From contig JAPKMW010000110.1 in NCBI GenBank assembly GCA_026645575.1, forward strand, positions 1 through 36,690: a DNA stretch of 36,690 nt, in the 5' to 3' direction. Shown piece by piece: positions 7,015-15,975 of the stretch (the stretch's first letter is position 1; each line of letters starts with the position of its first letter). Both the position numbers and the translations under genes were made by a program. Origin of the DNA: Caldilineaceae bacterium (GTDB taxonomy: Bacteria > Chloroflexota > Anaerolineae > Caldilineales > Caldilineaceae). Below the pieces are notes generated by a model that saw only the letters and a program-made list of their open reading frames with translations, was not told the origin of the DNA and searched no databases.

Positions 7015-7932
7015 TTATCCGCCATTTGTTACCGTTTTGATGGCATGGCCGCCAAATTGGTTGCGCATGGCGGCCAACAGTTTGTCGGAGAAGGGGGCTT
7101 CATCGCGCGAACGGAAGCGGCGTTGCAGGGCCATGCTGATCACCGGGATCGACACCGCCAGATCGATGGCTTCTGCTACCGTCCAGCGTCCTTCGCCCGA
7201 ATCGGTGACATAGGCGGCAATGCCATCCAGGCTTGGATTTTCTTTGAGCGCGTCTGCCGTCAAGTCCAGCAGCCATGAACGCACTACGCTGCCATGTCGC
7301 CAGATTTCGGCGATCTGGGGCAGGTCTAAGCTCAGTTCGCTCTTCTTCTTCATCAACTCAAAACCTTCGGCATAAGCTTGCATCAGCCCATATTCAATGC
7401 CGTTATGCACCATCTTGACAAAGTGACCGGCGCCGTGCGGCCCGACATAGCCCCAGCCCTTGTCCGCCGCCGGCGCCAGGGTGGCAAAGATGGGGCGCAG
7501 TTGTTCCACCACCGCTTCCTCACCACCCACCATCAGGCTATACCCTTCGGTGATGCCCCAAATGCCGCCGCTGGTGCCGACATCGACAAAATGGATGCCC
7601 TTTTCTTTGAGCAGCGCCGCCCGGCGGATCGAATCCTTGTAGTTGCTGTTGCCGCCGTCGATGATAATGTCACCAGGCGCTAACTGTTCGGCAACCGTCA
7701 ACATCGTCTTTTCCGTTGGCTCGCCGGAGGGAACCATTAACCAGACAGCGCGTGGTGCGCTCAACCGCTGGACAAGGTCAGCGAACGAACGCGTGCCAAT
7801 GGCACCTTCGGTTGCGGCCTTTTGAATGGCGGCTTCGTTGAGATCATAAACCACGATGCGATGACCGCCCCGTAGCAGACGGCTGGTCATATTAGCCCCC
7901 ATTTTCCCCAGGCCCACCATTGCCAGTTCCAT
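7015..7932 (-). CDS. gnd: 6-phosphogluconate dehydrogenase, decarboxylating, short form
   Basis: The 305-residue enzyme converts 6-phosphogluconate to ribulose-5-phosphate and CO2. The start MELAMVGLGKMG is chosen because AAAGGAG lies 7 bases upstream; a 7-residue longer start is possible. The Rossmann motif GLGKMG is at 7-12. DGGNSNYKDS and the GTSGG loop form the substrate site, and KMVHNGIEY carries the catalytic Lys. The length (about 300) marks the short, often NAD-preferring type rather than the 470-residue form. Its start overlaps the end of the CBM48 gene by 41 bases, and zwf follows. Confidence 0.92.
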   Translation of the reverse strand: MELAMVGLGKMGANMTSRLLRGGHRIVVYDLNEAAIQKAATEGAIGTRSFADLVQRLSAPRAVWLMVPSGEPTEKTMLTVAEQLAPGDIIIDGGNSNYKDSIRRAALLKEKGIHFVDVGTSGGIWGITEGYSLMVGGEEAVVEQLRPIFATLAPAADKGWGYVGPHGAGHFVKMVHNGIEYGLMQAYAEGFELMKKKSELSLDLPQIAEIWRHGSVVRSWLLDLTADALKENPSLDGIAAYVTDSGEGRWTVAEAIDLAVSIPVISMALQRRFRSRDEAPFSDKLLAAMRNQFGGHAIKTVTNGG

Positions 7933-8278
7933 GATAACGCTCCTTTGTGTCACAATACGGTTTGAAATGTGGATCGGTCACCACGACAAAATTGTCAGTG
8001 CCATACGGGTTGATCACATAGGCATCGGCTTGACTATCATTCAGCCAGTGGTCATGGTCACGCAGATAGCGAAACTGATAGGCGCGCCCTTCGTCCAGAT
8101 CGACCGTCGTCACCCACTGTCCGGCGCGCTCATCATGATGGAAGGGGTGCGCCGTGCGCTGCCAATCATTGAAATCGCCCACCAAATAGAGGGTGTCGGC
8201 CCAAACGCCATTGGGCACCACAAAAGTCACGCGAACAACCGGACGACCATTGTCTTGAAGAAAGCTCTTGTGAATCAT
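7892..8278 (-). CDS. Stand-alone CBM48/early-set (AMPK-type glycogen-binding) protein
   Basis: The protein has 128 residues from the ATG at 8278, chosen for the GGGAGGAGGGAGG site directly upstream. Nearly the whole protein is one E-set/CBM48 beta-sandwich: VRVTFVVP, the hallmark VGDFNDW at 33-39, a middle strand GQWVTTVDL, YQFRYLRD at 67-74, and NPYGTDNFVV. No catalytic domain is attached, unlike in branching or debranching enzymes. It overlaps gnd by 41 bases, so it is expressed with it. A role as glycogen-binding regulator or scaffold tying carbon storage to the pentose phosphate genes is inferred from the fold and neighbours. Confidence 0.8.
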   Translation of the reverse strand: MIHKSFLQDNGRPVVRVTFVVPNGVWADTLYLVGDFNDWQRTAHPFHHDERAGQWVTTVDLDEGRAYQFRYLRDHDHWLNDSQADAYVINPYGTDNFVVVTDPHFKPYCDTKERYHGTGNGGPGENGG

Positions 8279-8340
8279 CCTCCCTCCTCCCCAGGCAACG
8301 ATTAACCATCTCTCGTGAACCGTTGCCCAGCCCCCGCTTC

Positions 8341-9894
8341 TCACCGGCGGTTCAGCGCCAACCAACCGCCGGATAATTTCTGCACCGTGGGGGTGAGCCG
8401 GGTGCGGTTGTAGAGACCGGCGACACGCGCAATCGCTTCCGCTTGGGTCGGATAGGGGTGAATGACTTCGCTGATGGTCTTCAGCCCAATGCCCGCCACC
8501 ATCGCCAGGGTGATCTCGTTGATCATATCACCGGCCTGGCGCGCCACAATCGTCGCGCCAAGAATTTCATCGGCGCCTTTCTTGGTATGCACCTTGACAA
8601 AGCCCTCTTCCTCGCCGTCGGCCATGGCCCGATCATTCTCGTCAAAGTGGACGGTGTAGGTGTCGATGGCGATGCCTTTGGCTTCCGCGTCATGTTCATA
8701 GAGGCCGACGTGGGCAATCTCCGGGTCGGTGTAGGTACACCAGGGCATCTTGAGATCGGTGATCTTTTTGCGCCCGTAAAAGAGCGCGTTCTGGATCACG
8801 ATTTTCGCTGCCGCGGCCGCGGCGTGGGTAAATTTGTACTCCATCGCCACATCACCGGCGGCGTAGATGCGCGGGTTGCTGGTCTGCATGTACTCATTGA
8901 CGATAATGCCGCGCCGCGGGTCGGTCTGCACGCCAACCTGCTCAAGTCCCAACTTTTCAATATTCGGGACGCGCCCGGTCGCCACGAGAATTTCATCGAC
9001 CACAACCGCATCACACTCGGTGGGACATTCATAGTGCAGCAGCTTCTCGCCATTCATCTGCGTCACTTTGGTCACCTGATTGTTGAGCACCAGCTTGATA
9101 CCTTCACGGATAAAGGCATTTTGCACAATCTCCGCCGCGTCAGCATCTTCACGGTTGAGCAGATGACCGGCATTGTGAAAGAGCGTCACTTCACTGCCCA
9201 GGCGCTGAAACGCCTGCGCCAATTCACAACCAATCGGGCCACCGCCGATCACCGCCAGCCGTTTGGGCTGTTCGGTCAGATTCCAGACGGTTTCATTGGT
9301 CAGAAAACCGGCTTCCTTCAAACCGGGGATCGGTGGATGAAAGGGGCGCGACCCCGTGGTAATGACCGCCTTTTTGAACTTGAGCCGTTCGCCGCCCACT
9401 TCCAGGGTGTCCGGCCCGGTAAAGCAGCCCTCGCCCAGAAAGACATCGACCCCTTCGTCGGTGTAGCGCCAGACCGAATCAACATGGCTAATGTCGGCCT
9501 GCACACGGCGAATGCGCTCCATCACCTGGTCAAAATGGACGGTGGCGCCATGAGTTTCAATGCCAAATTTGTGCGCCATCATCATTTCGCCCATGGTCTT
9601 GGCCGAGCGAATAATGGCTTTGGAGGGGACGCAACCCACGTTCAAACAGTCGCCGCCCATCATGTGCTTTTCGATCAAGGCCACTTTGCCCCCCAGCCCA
9701 GCGGCCACAATCGCCGCCAACAGTCCGGCGGAACCGCCGCCGATGACAATCAAGTTATAGACCGGGGCCGGTTTGGGATTGGTCCAGTTAGCGGGGCGAG
9801 CATTGCCCAAACGCCGTAGATTATTTTCCGTTCGCGGCAGCGCATCGGCCATTGACATCTCTGCTGCTGCCGTCAATTCTTTTGTTTGCATCAT
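8341..9894 (-). CDS. MerA-like pyridine nucleotide-disulfide oxidoreductase
   Basis: The 517-residue flavoenzyme is of the dihydrolipoamide dehydrogenase/mercuric reductase class. The start at 9894 is chosen because GGAG sits 6 bases upstream; an upstream ATG at 9918 is possible. It has an FAD motif GGGSAG (52-57), the redox pair GGDCLNVGCVPSK (C83, C88), an NAD(P) motif VIGGGPIGCE, AAGDVA, and the C-terminal HPYPTQAE His-Glu pair. It lacks an N-terminal HMA domain and the CC pair at the C-terminus needed for Hg(II) delivery, so mercury reduction is unlikely. The next gene upstream encodes a TVP38-type membrane protein, a common pairing. The physiological substrate is unknown. Confidence 0.85.
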   Translation of the reverse strand: MMQTKELTAAAEMSMADALPRTENNLRRLGNARPANWTNPKPAPVYNLIVIGGGSAGLLAAIVAAGLGGKVALIEKHMMGGDCLNVGCVPSKAIIRSAKTMGEMMMAHKFGIETHGATVHFDQVMERIRRVQADISHVDSVWRYTDEGVDVFLGEGCFTGPDTLEVGGERLKFKKAVITTGSRPFHPPIPGLKEAGFLTNETVWNLTEQPKRLAVIGGGPIGCELAQAFQRLGSEVTLFHNAGHLLNREDADAAEIVQNAFIREGIKLVLNNQVTKVTQMNGEKLLHYECPTECDAVVVDEILVATGRVPNIEKLGLEQVGVQTDPRRGIIVNEYMQTSNPRIYAAGDVAMEYKFTHAAAAAAKIVIQNALFYGRKKITDLKMPWCTYTDPEIAHVGLYEHDAEAKGIAIDTYTVHFDENDRAMADGEEEGFVKVHTKKGADEILGATIVARQAGDMINEITLAMVAGIGLKTISEVIHPYPTQAEAIARVAGLYNRTRLTPTVQKLSGGWLALNRR

Positions 9895-9924
9895 TTCATT
9901 CTCCAATTGTCCAATCATTTATTG

Positions 9925-10683
9925 CTACACGGTGGAAGATGTTTCCCGTTTTTTGAAATAGCGCGAAATGGCAATACTGACCAGTAGAATCAGCAGCCCA
10001 AAGCCCAGCACCCACGGGTTAAATTCGGGCGTTTTGCCCATCGCCAACTCTTTAATGTCAATCGAAGCGCCAAAGGAGACAAAAGCAATCGTGCCGGGAA
10101 TCGAACCAAGAACCGTCGCCAACAGAAAAGCTTTCCAGTCAATGCGCAGGATGCCGGCCAGGTAGTTGACCAGATCATAGGGCAGGAAGATAAAGCGCAT
10201 GATCAGCACGGTCTCGAAGCTGTTTTGGCGCATCCGCTCTGTATAGCGCTGAAGCAGGCCGGCTGTTCCTTCTGCACTCGCCTGCTCTTGTAACAAGCCT
10301 TGGCCGAAAAAGCGACCCACCAGATAGGCAATCATGGCCGAGGCGTTGGCGCCAATCGCCGTGTAAAGGACGGCCAGCGCCAGATTGAGCAGGGAGCCGG
10401 CGCCAAAAATGGCGCCGCTGGTCAGGGTCAAAAGCGTGGCCGGGAAAAAGATCAAGGGGCGCAGGGCATAAAGCAGCATATAGAGCAGCGGTCCCCAGGC
10501 CGAGCTAAAGAGATCGACAAGCTGTAACAGCGCCGTCTCTGTCGTTAGGTTGTTGGCCTGGTAATACCAGGTGTAGCCGCCGACCAACAAAACCCAGAAC
10601 GCCGCCGCGACCAGCTTTTGACCATGTTTGCCCCAGAAAGAAGGGGCTGCCGTCGCCAGTGAATCAGAAGTTTGAACTGTCAT
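9925..10683 (-). CDS. TVP38/TMEM64 (DedA superfamily) membrane protein
   Basis: The 252-residue protein has about six hydrophobic segments. The conserved family core is RPLIFFPATLLTLTSGAIFG followed by LLNLALAVLYTAIGANASA and YLVGRFFG. The second signature FLPYDLVNYLAGI and the re-entrant-type GSIPGTIAFVSFGA follow. The family includes lipid scramblase-like and transport proteins of the inner membrane. Its coding region ends 30 bases before the disulfide oxidoreductase start, so the two form a unit. AAAGG lies upstream of ATG 10683. The substrate cannot be read from the sequence. Confidence 0.85.
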   Translation of the reverse strand: MTVQTSDSLATAAPSFWGKHGQKLVAAAFWVLLVGGYTWYYQANNLTTETALLQLVDLFSSAWGPLLYMLLYALRPLIFFPATLLTLTSGAIFGAGSLLNLALAVLYTAIGANASAMIAYLVGRFFGQGLLQEQASAEGTAGLLQRYTERMRQNSFETVLIMRFIFLPYDLVNYLAGILRIDWKAFLLATVLGSIPGTIAFVSFGASIDIKELAMGKTPEFNPWVLGFGLLILLVSIAISRYFKKRETSSTV

Positions 10684-10842
10684 TATTACCTTTCCCTTAT
10701 GCGAAAACGCTTGCCAACTGTCGTCGCCTTGCCGTGAAATTTTCGTGTAAGCGCACTCACTAAACTTTACTTTTACTTTACAAAGCGTTGTAACAACCGC
10801 GTGCAGTATAGACGCCTGTTGGAAAAAGTTCTGGAACTTGCC

Positions 10843-11583
10843 CTACGTCAGCTGGGGCAGTTTCAAGATGCGCTCCACCGCTGCCATCAATTGCGCCGGG
10901 TCATCGACGATCTGTTCTAGCGGCAAGAGCGGCTGTCGCCAAAAGGCTTCGCGGGTAAAGGGGGTGGTCACCGCAATACAGTGCATACCGGCAGCCAACG
11001 CCGCTTTGACGCCGGTGGGCGAATCTTCGATCACCAGGCAGTGGGGCGCGTCAACGCCCAGTTGACGCGCCACCATGCGGTAAATTTCTGGGTCGGGCTT
11101 GCCCTGCTCCACATCATCGCGACTGGCGACAAAATCAAAGGCGTGTTGCCAATCCAGAATCGTCAGCACCCGCTGGACTTGAGGACAGTAGGACATGGTT
11201 GCCAGCCCGACTTTACACCCCATGCGCCGCGCTTCGTGCAGCAACGCCACATTGTGCGGCCACTGATTGTCCAAGAGTACACGCGGGTCGGTCAACATCT
11301 CCTCATAAATCGCCAGCCGAATTTGGATGTAGGCTTGCCAGGGCGTCTCCACGCTATAGTCTGTCATGCGGGCCTGGGCGGCAGCGGTCAACCGAAAGCG
11401 TTCCACCAGATATTGGGCGACTTCACTGCGGGAAAGGCCCACCACCGCCTTGAATGCTTCCACCACCTCCGCTTCCTGCACATCCGGGTTGAGTAACGCC
11501 GCCGCTTTGGCATAGGAGAGCGCCTTGAGCCACTCTGTCTTCACCAACGTGCCGTCAAGGTCAAAGATCATGGCCTGGATCAT
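10843..11583 (-). CDS. HAD-superfamily phosphatase/phosphoglucomutase-like
   Basis: The 246-residue protein has the four HAD motifs: FDLDGTLV (nucleophile D8 and D10), LATMS as motif II, GKPDPEIY with the conserved Lys, and VIEDSPTGVKAA with the metal-binding acidic pair. The helical cap after motif I is of the beta-phosphoglucomutase/phosphatase type. The start codon overlaps the tal stop by ATGA, so it is translated with tal. In this setting it probably acts on a sugar phosphate, either as phosphatase or phosphomutase. The cap gives no firm specificity. Confidence 0.85.
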   Translation of the reverse strand: MIQAMIFDLDGTLVKTEWLKALSYAKAAALLNPDVQEAEVVEAFKAVVGLSRSEVAQYLVERFRLTAAAQARMTDYSVETPWQAYIQIRLAIYEEMLTDPRVLLDNQWPHNVALLHEARRMGCKVGLATMSYCPQVQRVLTILDWQHAFDFVASRDDVEQGKPDPEIYRMVARQLGVDAPHCLVIEDSPTGVKAALAAGMHCIAVTTPFTREAFWRQPLLPLEQIVDDPAQLMAAVERILKLPQLT

Positions 11584-12680
11584 CCTGTACTCCCGCGCAG
11601 CCGTTCGCGCTTTTCATCAATACTGCTCATGAGCGTCTCAAAGGATTTGGCAAAGGACGCAACCCCTTCATCCTGAAGCTTTTGGGTGATCGCGGTGAGA
11701 TCGATGCCCAGAGCGGCCAGTTGCGCCAGACGCGCGCGGGCGCCGGTCACATCATCCGTAATGGTCGCCACGGTTTGCCCATGATCCAGCACGGCGTTGA
11801 GCGTGGCCGGCGGCAGGGTATTGACCGTATCGGGGCCGATCAGGTTGTCCACGTAGAGCGTGTCGGGGTAGTGGGGGCTTTTGACACCGGTGCTGGCCCA
11901 AAGCGGACGTTGCACCCGTGCGCCTTTGGCCGCTAAGGCTTGCCAGCGGGCGCCGCTGAAAATTTGTTGGAACTCGGCATAGGCAACCTTGGCGTTGTCA
12001 ACGGCAATTTTGCCTTGCAGGTCACGGTTGCCGATCTTTTCCAACGCCCCATCCACCACGCCATCGACGCGGCTGACAAAGAAGGAGGCCACCGAGGCTA
12101 CCTTGCGCAGGTCGCCGCCGGTGACAGCCAGCTTTTCCAGCCCGCGCAGATACGCTTCTGCCACTGCCTGGTATTGCTCCAGCGAAAAAATCAAAGTGAC
12201 ATTCACATTGATACCGAAGGCAATCACCGCTTCAATCGCCGGAATGCCAGCCGGGGTGGCCGGGATTTTGATCATTACATTGGGTTGATCCAACATCGCA
12301 AAGATGCGACTGGCGTCGGCCACCGTCCCGGCGGTGTCATGGGCCAGCGTCGGGCTGACTTCAATGCTGACATAGCCGTCGCCGCCGGCGGACTCATCAT
12401 AGAGCGGGCGAAGCACCTGGGCTGCTTTGGTAATGTCGTCAAAGGCCAGCGCTTCGTAAATCTCTGCGGTTGATTTCCCGGCGCGCACCAGATTGCCCAT
12501 CGTCCAGTCATAGTCGGTGCTGCCGGCAATCGCCTTTTCAAAGATGGTCGGGTTGGAGGTGACGCCGCGCACCCCCTTGTCCACCAGATCCTGTAACTCG
12601 CCGGTGTCAATAAACGAACGGCGAATAAAGTCAAACCAGATGGCCTGACCCGCTCCGGTGATTTCATGTAGGTTGGTCAT
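11580..12680 (-). CDS. tal: Transaldolase
   Basis: The 366-residue enzyme moves dihydroxyacetone units between sedoheptulose-7-P and glyceraldehyde-3-P. The family signature VTSNPTIF is at 40-47 and the Schiff-base Lys is K138 in NVMIKIPAT. NVNVTLIFS and FFVSRVDG complete the TIM barrel. The length fits the long bacterial type found next to tkt or fused with phosphoglucose isomerase in some lineages; here it is separate. Only 4 bases separate it from tkt upstream, and GAAGGAAAATAAG at the end of tkt is its ribosome site. Confidence 0.95.
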   Translation of the reverse strand: MTNLHEITGAGQAIWFDFIRRSFIDTGELQDLVDKGVRGVTSNPTIFEKAIAGSTDYDWTMGNLVRAGKSTAEIYEALAFDDITKAAQVLRPLYDESAGGDGYVSIEVSPTLAHDTAGTVADASRIFAMLDQPNVMIKIPATPAGIPAIEAVIAFGINVNVTLIFSLEQYQAVAEAYLRGLEKLAVTGGDLRKVASVASFFVSRVDGVVDGALEKIGNRDLQGKIAVDNAKVAYAEFQQIFSGARWQALAAKGARVQRPLWASTGVKSPHYPDTLYVDNLIGPDTVNTLPPATLNAVLDHGQTVATITDDVTGARARLAQLAALGIDLTAITQKLQDEGVASFAKSFETLMSSIDEKRERLRGSTG

Positions 12681-12684
12681 TGTC

Positions 12685-14739
12685 TTATTTTCCTTCGATT
12701 AACTCTTTTGCCACTGCGACAATCCGTTCCGGCACAAAACCGAACTTCTGTTGCAAAGCTTTCAGCGGCGCCGAAGCGCCAAAGGTTTCCATGCCAATGG
12801 CCACGCCCTGGCTGCCGACATAGCGCGCCCAGCCCAGGGTCGAGGCTTGTTCCACCGCCACCCGCGCCGTCACCGCGGGCGGCAACACCTCTTCTTGATA
12901 ACGTTGGCTTTGCTGTTCAAATAACTCCCACGAGGGCATACTGACCACACGGGCGCCAATGCCTTGCGCCGTCAGTTGTTCATACGCTTGGACACAGAGC
13001 GCGACTTCACTGCCGGTGGCGATCAAGATCACGTCGGGTTTGCCGTTGCGGGCGTCGGCCAGAATGTAGGCGCCCTGAGCCAGACCGGCAGCCGACGCGT
13101 ATTTGGTGCGATCCAGGGTGGGCAGCGCTTGACGGCTCAAAATGAGCGCGACCGGTTCATGGCGCAGTTGCATAATCACCCGCCATGCTTCGACCACCTC
13201 GTTGGCATCACCAGGCCGCAAGACGATCAGACCGGGGATGGCGCGCAACGAAGCCAATTGCTCCACCGGCTGATGGGTCGGGCCATCCTCGCCCACGCCA
13301 ATCGAATCGTGGGTGAAGATGTGGATCGTCGGGATCTCCATGAGCGCGCTCAGGCGGATGGCGGGGCGGGCGTAGTCGCTAAAGATCAGAAAACCGGAAC
13401 CAAAGGGGCGAATCTTGGAAAGCGACAGACCATTGAGAATCGACCCCATGGCGTGTTCGCGCACACCAAAGTGAAAGTTGCGTCCGCTGTAATCGTGGGC
13501 CGAGAAGTCTCCCGCACCATCAAAGGTAAGACGAGTCTTGGTTGAAGGCGCCAAATCAGCCGCGCCGCCAATGAGCCAGGGGATAGCCTGGGCCAGGGCA
13601 TTGAGCACCTTGCCCGAACTGTCGCGACTGGCAACGCCCTTGGCATCGGCGGGAAAGAAGGGCAGATTTTTGTCCCAGTCTTCCGGCAACTGACGGTGTT
13701 GCATTTTGTAAAGTTGGTCGGCCAATGCGGGGTAGGCGGCCTGGTAGCGCTCAAATTGGGCGATCCAGGCATTGCGTTGTTCACTGCCCCGCTGGCCGAT
13801 ACCAACAGCAAAGTAGTCTACCACCTCCGGTGGCACGAGGAATTTTTCGTCTTCGGGCCAGCCATAGTTACGCTTGGTCAGGCGGATCTCCTCTTCGCCC
13901 AGCGGTTCGCCGTGGGCCGCATGGGTGTCCTGTTTGTTGGGCGAGCCATAGGCAATGTGGCTATCGACAATGATCAAGGTCGGGCGATCCGTGGTCTGCT
14001 GGAAGGTCTGGAAGGCGCGGCGTAACATGGTCAGGTCATTGGCGTCGCCCACCCGTAAGACATTCCAGCCATAGCCCAGAAAACGGGTGGCGACATCCTC
14101 GCTAAAGGCCCAATCTGTATGCCCTTCAATCGTAATGTGGTTGTTGTCATAGATCCAACAGAGATTCGCCAACTTCAAATGACCGGCCAACGAAGCCGCT
14201 TCACCAGTGACCCCCTCCATCATACAGCCGTCGCCGGCCAGGGCGTAGACATTGTAGCCAAACATGGCAAAGTCGGGGCGGTTGAAGTGCGCCGCCATCC
14301 ACTGCGCGGCAATCGCCATGCCAACGCTCGTCGCCACGCCCTGGCCTAGCGGCCCGGTGGTGGTCTCAATGCCCGATGTCCAGCGGTATTCGGGGTGACC
14401 GGGACATTTGCTGTCCAGTTGGCGGAAGTTTTTGATGTCCGCCAGCGACACCGACAAATCCCCCAGCGTTTCATACTTGGGGTTGACCGCCTTGACGCCG
14501 GTCAGGTGTAACATGGCATAGAGCAACATGGAAGCGTGACCAACGGAAAGCACAAAGCGGTCGCGATTGGGCCAGATCGGGTCGTTGGGGTCAAAGCGCA
14601 GAAACTCCTGCCAAAGTGTATAGACCACCGGCGCCATCGCCATGGCCGTGCCGGGATGGCCGGAATTGGCCGCTTGCACGGCGTCCATCGCCAGTGTGCG
14701 AATAGTGTTGATGCTGCGTTGTTCGATTGCAGTTTGCAT
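12685..14739 (-). CDS. tkt: Transketolase
   Basis: The 684-residue thiamine diphosphate enzyme of the non-oxidative pentose phosphate branch is full length. The start MQTAIEQRS is chosen for AAAGGAAAG 8 bases upstream. Visible motifs are NSGHPG (25-30), the TPP-binding GDGCMMEG (169-176) ending at the NN pair, and the C-terminal domain with GEDGPTHQPVEQLASLR. tal and a HAD gene follow closely on the same strand. A hairpin lies upstream, in the gap to glk, so tkt may start its own transcript. Confidence 0.95.
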   Translation of the reverse strand: MQTAIEQRSINTIRTLAMDAVQAANSGHPGTAMAMAPVVYTLWQEFLRFDPNDPIWPNRDRFVLSVGHASMLLYAMLHLTGVKAVNPKYETLGDLSVSLADIKNFRQLDSKCPGHPEYRWTSGIETTTGPLGQGVATSVGMAIAAQWMAAHFNRPDFAMFGYNVYALAGDGCMMEGVTGEAASLAGHLKLANLCWIYDNNHITIEGHTDWAFSEDVATRFLGYGWNVLRVGDANDLTMLRRAFQTFQQTTDRPTLIIVDSHIAYGSPNKQDTHAAHGEPLGEEEIRLTKRNYGWPEDEKFLVPPEVVDYFAVGIGQRGSEQRNAWIAQFERYQAAYPALADQLYKMQHRQLPEDWDKNLPFFPADAKGVASRDSSGKVLNALAQAIPWLIGGAADLAPSTKTRLTFDGAGDFSAHDYSGRNFHFGVREHAMGSILNGLSLSKIRPFGSGFLIFSDYARPAIRLSALMEIPTIHIFTHDSIGVGEDGPTHQPVEQLASLRAIPGLIVLRPGDANEVVEAWRVIMQLRHEPVALILSRQALPTLDRTKYASAAGLAQGAYILADARNGKPDVILIATGSEVALCVQAYEQLTAQGIGARVVSMPSWELFEQQSQRYQEEVLPPAVTARVAVEQASTLGWARYVGSQGVAIGMETFGASAPLKALQQKFGFVPERIVAVAKELIEGK

Positions 14740-14772
14740 GGTTCTTTCCTTTGTCAAAAAAGGGAGATAAAA

Positions 14773-14816
14773 AGATTGAGAGATTGAGAAACGTCGTAGA
14801 TCGAATCTCTCAATCT
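14773..14816 (-). terminator. Hairpin with T-rich tail downstream of glk
   Basis: AGATTGAGAGATT (14773-14785) is exactly complementary to 14804-14816 with an 18-base loop. On the minus strand the stem is followed by TTTTATCTCCCTTTTTTG, a T-rich run. It lies about 130 bases after the glk stop and just before the tkt start, so it could end the pgl-glk transcript. Confidence 0.5.
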
Positions 14817-14862
14817 CTTTATCTCTCTAATCTAGCGCCATAATTTCAGAATAAACTCATTG

Positions 14863-14881
14863 CGTTTGTAAAACGTTTGTA
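14863..14881. promoter_or_regulatory. Direct repeat CGTTTGTA upstream of tkt
   Basis: CGTTTGTA occurs at 14863-14870 and again at 14874-14881, one helical turn (11 bp) apart, in the gap between glk and tkt. Such spacing suits a regulator contacting two adjacent turns. The motif TTTGTAAA also appears upstream of other minus-strand genes here. Evidence is weak because the region is AT-rich. Confidence 0.25.
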
Positions 14882-14911
14882 GACGGTAAAATTGCCCTTT
14901 GCCCCGTAGAG

Positions 14912-14939
14912 CCTGCCCTGAGCAGAGCCGAAGGGGACG
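14912..14939. repeat. Small interspersed palindrome-like repeat (CCCTGAGC...CGAAGGG type)
   Basis: CCTGCCCTGAGC is followed by AGAGCCGAAGGGGACG. The CCCTGAGC-n-CGAAGGG layout is a widespread intergenic repeat style in several bacterial phyla. It sits just after the glk stop. Confidence 0.45.
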
Positions 14940-14946
14940 ATTGACT

Positions 14947-15957
14947 TTAGAGCGCTTCGCGAGCCAGCCCATAACAGGCTGCGCCCAACAACGCCGCTTT
15001 CGGATTGAGAATCACATGGACCGGAATTTGACGGAGTAAATCGGCAAAGCGTCCCTTGTTCAAAAACGCTTGCATAAAGCTTTCTGCTTGCAACAGCGGC
15101 AGAATGCGCGGGGGAATGCCGCCGCCGATGTAAACGCCGCCGGTCGCCAGTACTTTGAGCGCCAGGTTGCCAGCCTCGGCGCCCAGGATCGACACAAAGG
15201 TGTTGAGCGTGGCGGTACAGAGTGGGGAAGTTCTTTCGGTATCCAGCGCCGCATTGACAATCATCGGCGTCGGATCGGTAACGCCGGCCAACTCTTCGGT
15301 CAGCCAGGCCGGTTCTTCGGCAAAATCAATGGCTTTGAGGTAGTGATAGATGTTGGGAATCCCTTTGCCTGAACAGACGCGTTCCCAACTCACATGACCC
15401 AACTCGGCTTGCAGATAGCGCAACAGCCCTCCTTCCAGTGCAGTATTCGGGGCAAAATCGGCATGACCGCCTTCCGAAGGATAGGCGCGATAGCGTTGAC
15501 CGTCGTGCAGCAGAAAGGCTTCGCCCAGCCCCGTCCCCGGCGCCACAACGGCCAATGCTCCCGTGGGCGTCGGTTGACCGGTGTGAAGCGTTTGGCAGTC
15601 AGCCGCCGTCAGGTTGGGAACGGCGTAGGCAATCGCCACCAGATCATTGAGCAGCGTCACCGAAGTCAGTCCCAGTTGTTCGGTTAAGGCTGTCTCATCC
15701 AACTGCCAGGGCAGATTGGTGATCGTGGCGCGCCCCCCCACCACCGGCCCGGCCACCCCAAAGCAGGCGCGCTGCACCGGTAACTTGTTTTGTTCCAAGA
15801 ATGCCGTCACCAGACTTGCCAGATCAGGAAAGGCCGCGCTGGGCAAGGAGATTTCGACCAGCGGGTCGCGTGGCCCGCGTGCAGGCGAAATAATCGCCAG
15901 ATTGGTCTTGGTGCCGCCGAGATCGCCGGCCAGATAAAGTTCAGCTATATTGGTCAT
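14947..15957 (-). CDS. glk: Glucokinase
   Basis: The 336-residue enzyme phosphorylates glucose with ATP to glucose-6-phosphate, feeding zwf. The phosphate-binding GDLGGTKTNL is at 11-20, the catalytic Asp is in LLNDLVA, GTGLGEAF forms the second phosphate loop, and SEGGHADFAP carries the family's conserved Glu-His pair. This is the proteobacterial-type Glk family (PF02685) rather than the ROK type with its CxCGxxGC zinc motif, which is absent. It follows pgl by 18 bases, in one operon. Confidence 0.9.
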   Translation of the reverse strand: MTNIAELYLAGDLGGTKTNLAIISPARGPRDPLVEISLPSAAFPDLASLVTAFLEQNKLPVQRACFGVAGPVVGGRATITNLPWQLDETALTEQLGLTSVTLLNDLVAIAYAVPNLTAADCQTLHTGQPTPTGALAVVAPGTGLGEAFLLHDGQRYRAYPSEGGHADFAPNTALEGGLLRYLQAELGHVSWERVCSGKGIPNIYHYLKAIDFAEEPAWLTEELAGVTDPTPMIVNAALDTERTSPLCTATLNTFVSILGAEAGNLALKVLATGGVYIGGGIPPRILPLLQAESFMQAFLNKGRFADLLRQIPVHVILNPKAALLGAACYGLAREAL

Positions 15958-15975
15958 GGTCTGTTGCCTGCTTGT

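Noticed and set aside
8443..9819. 458-codon open frame on the + strand opposite the MerA-like gene
   Set aside because: It is the mirror frame of a well-supported enzyme with all motifs; the antisense product has no recognisable domain and no ribosome site.
8341..9894. True mercuric reductase
   Set aside because: No HMA domain, no C-terminal Cys pair and no mer genes nearby.
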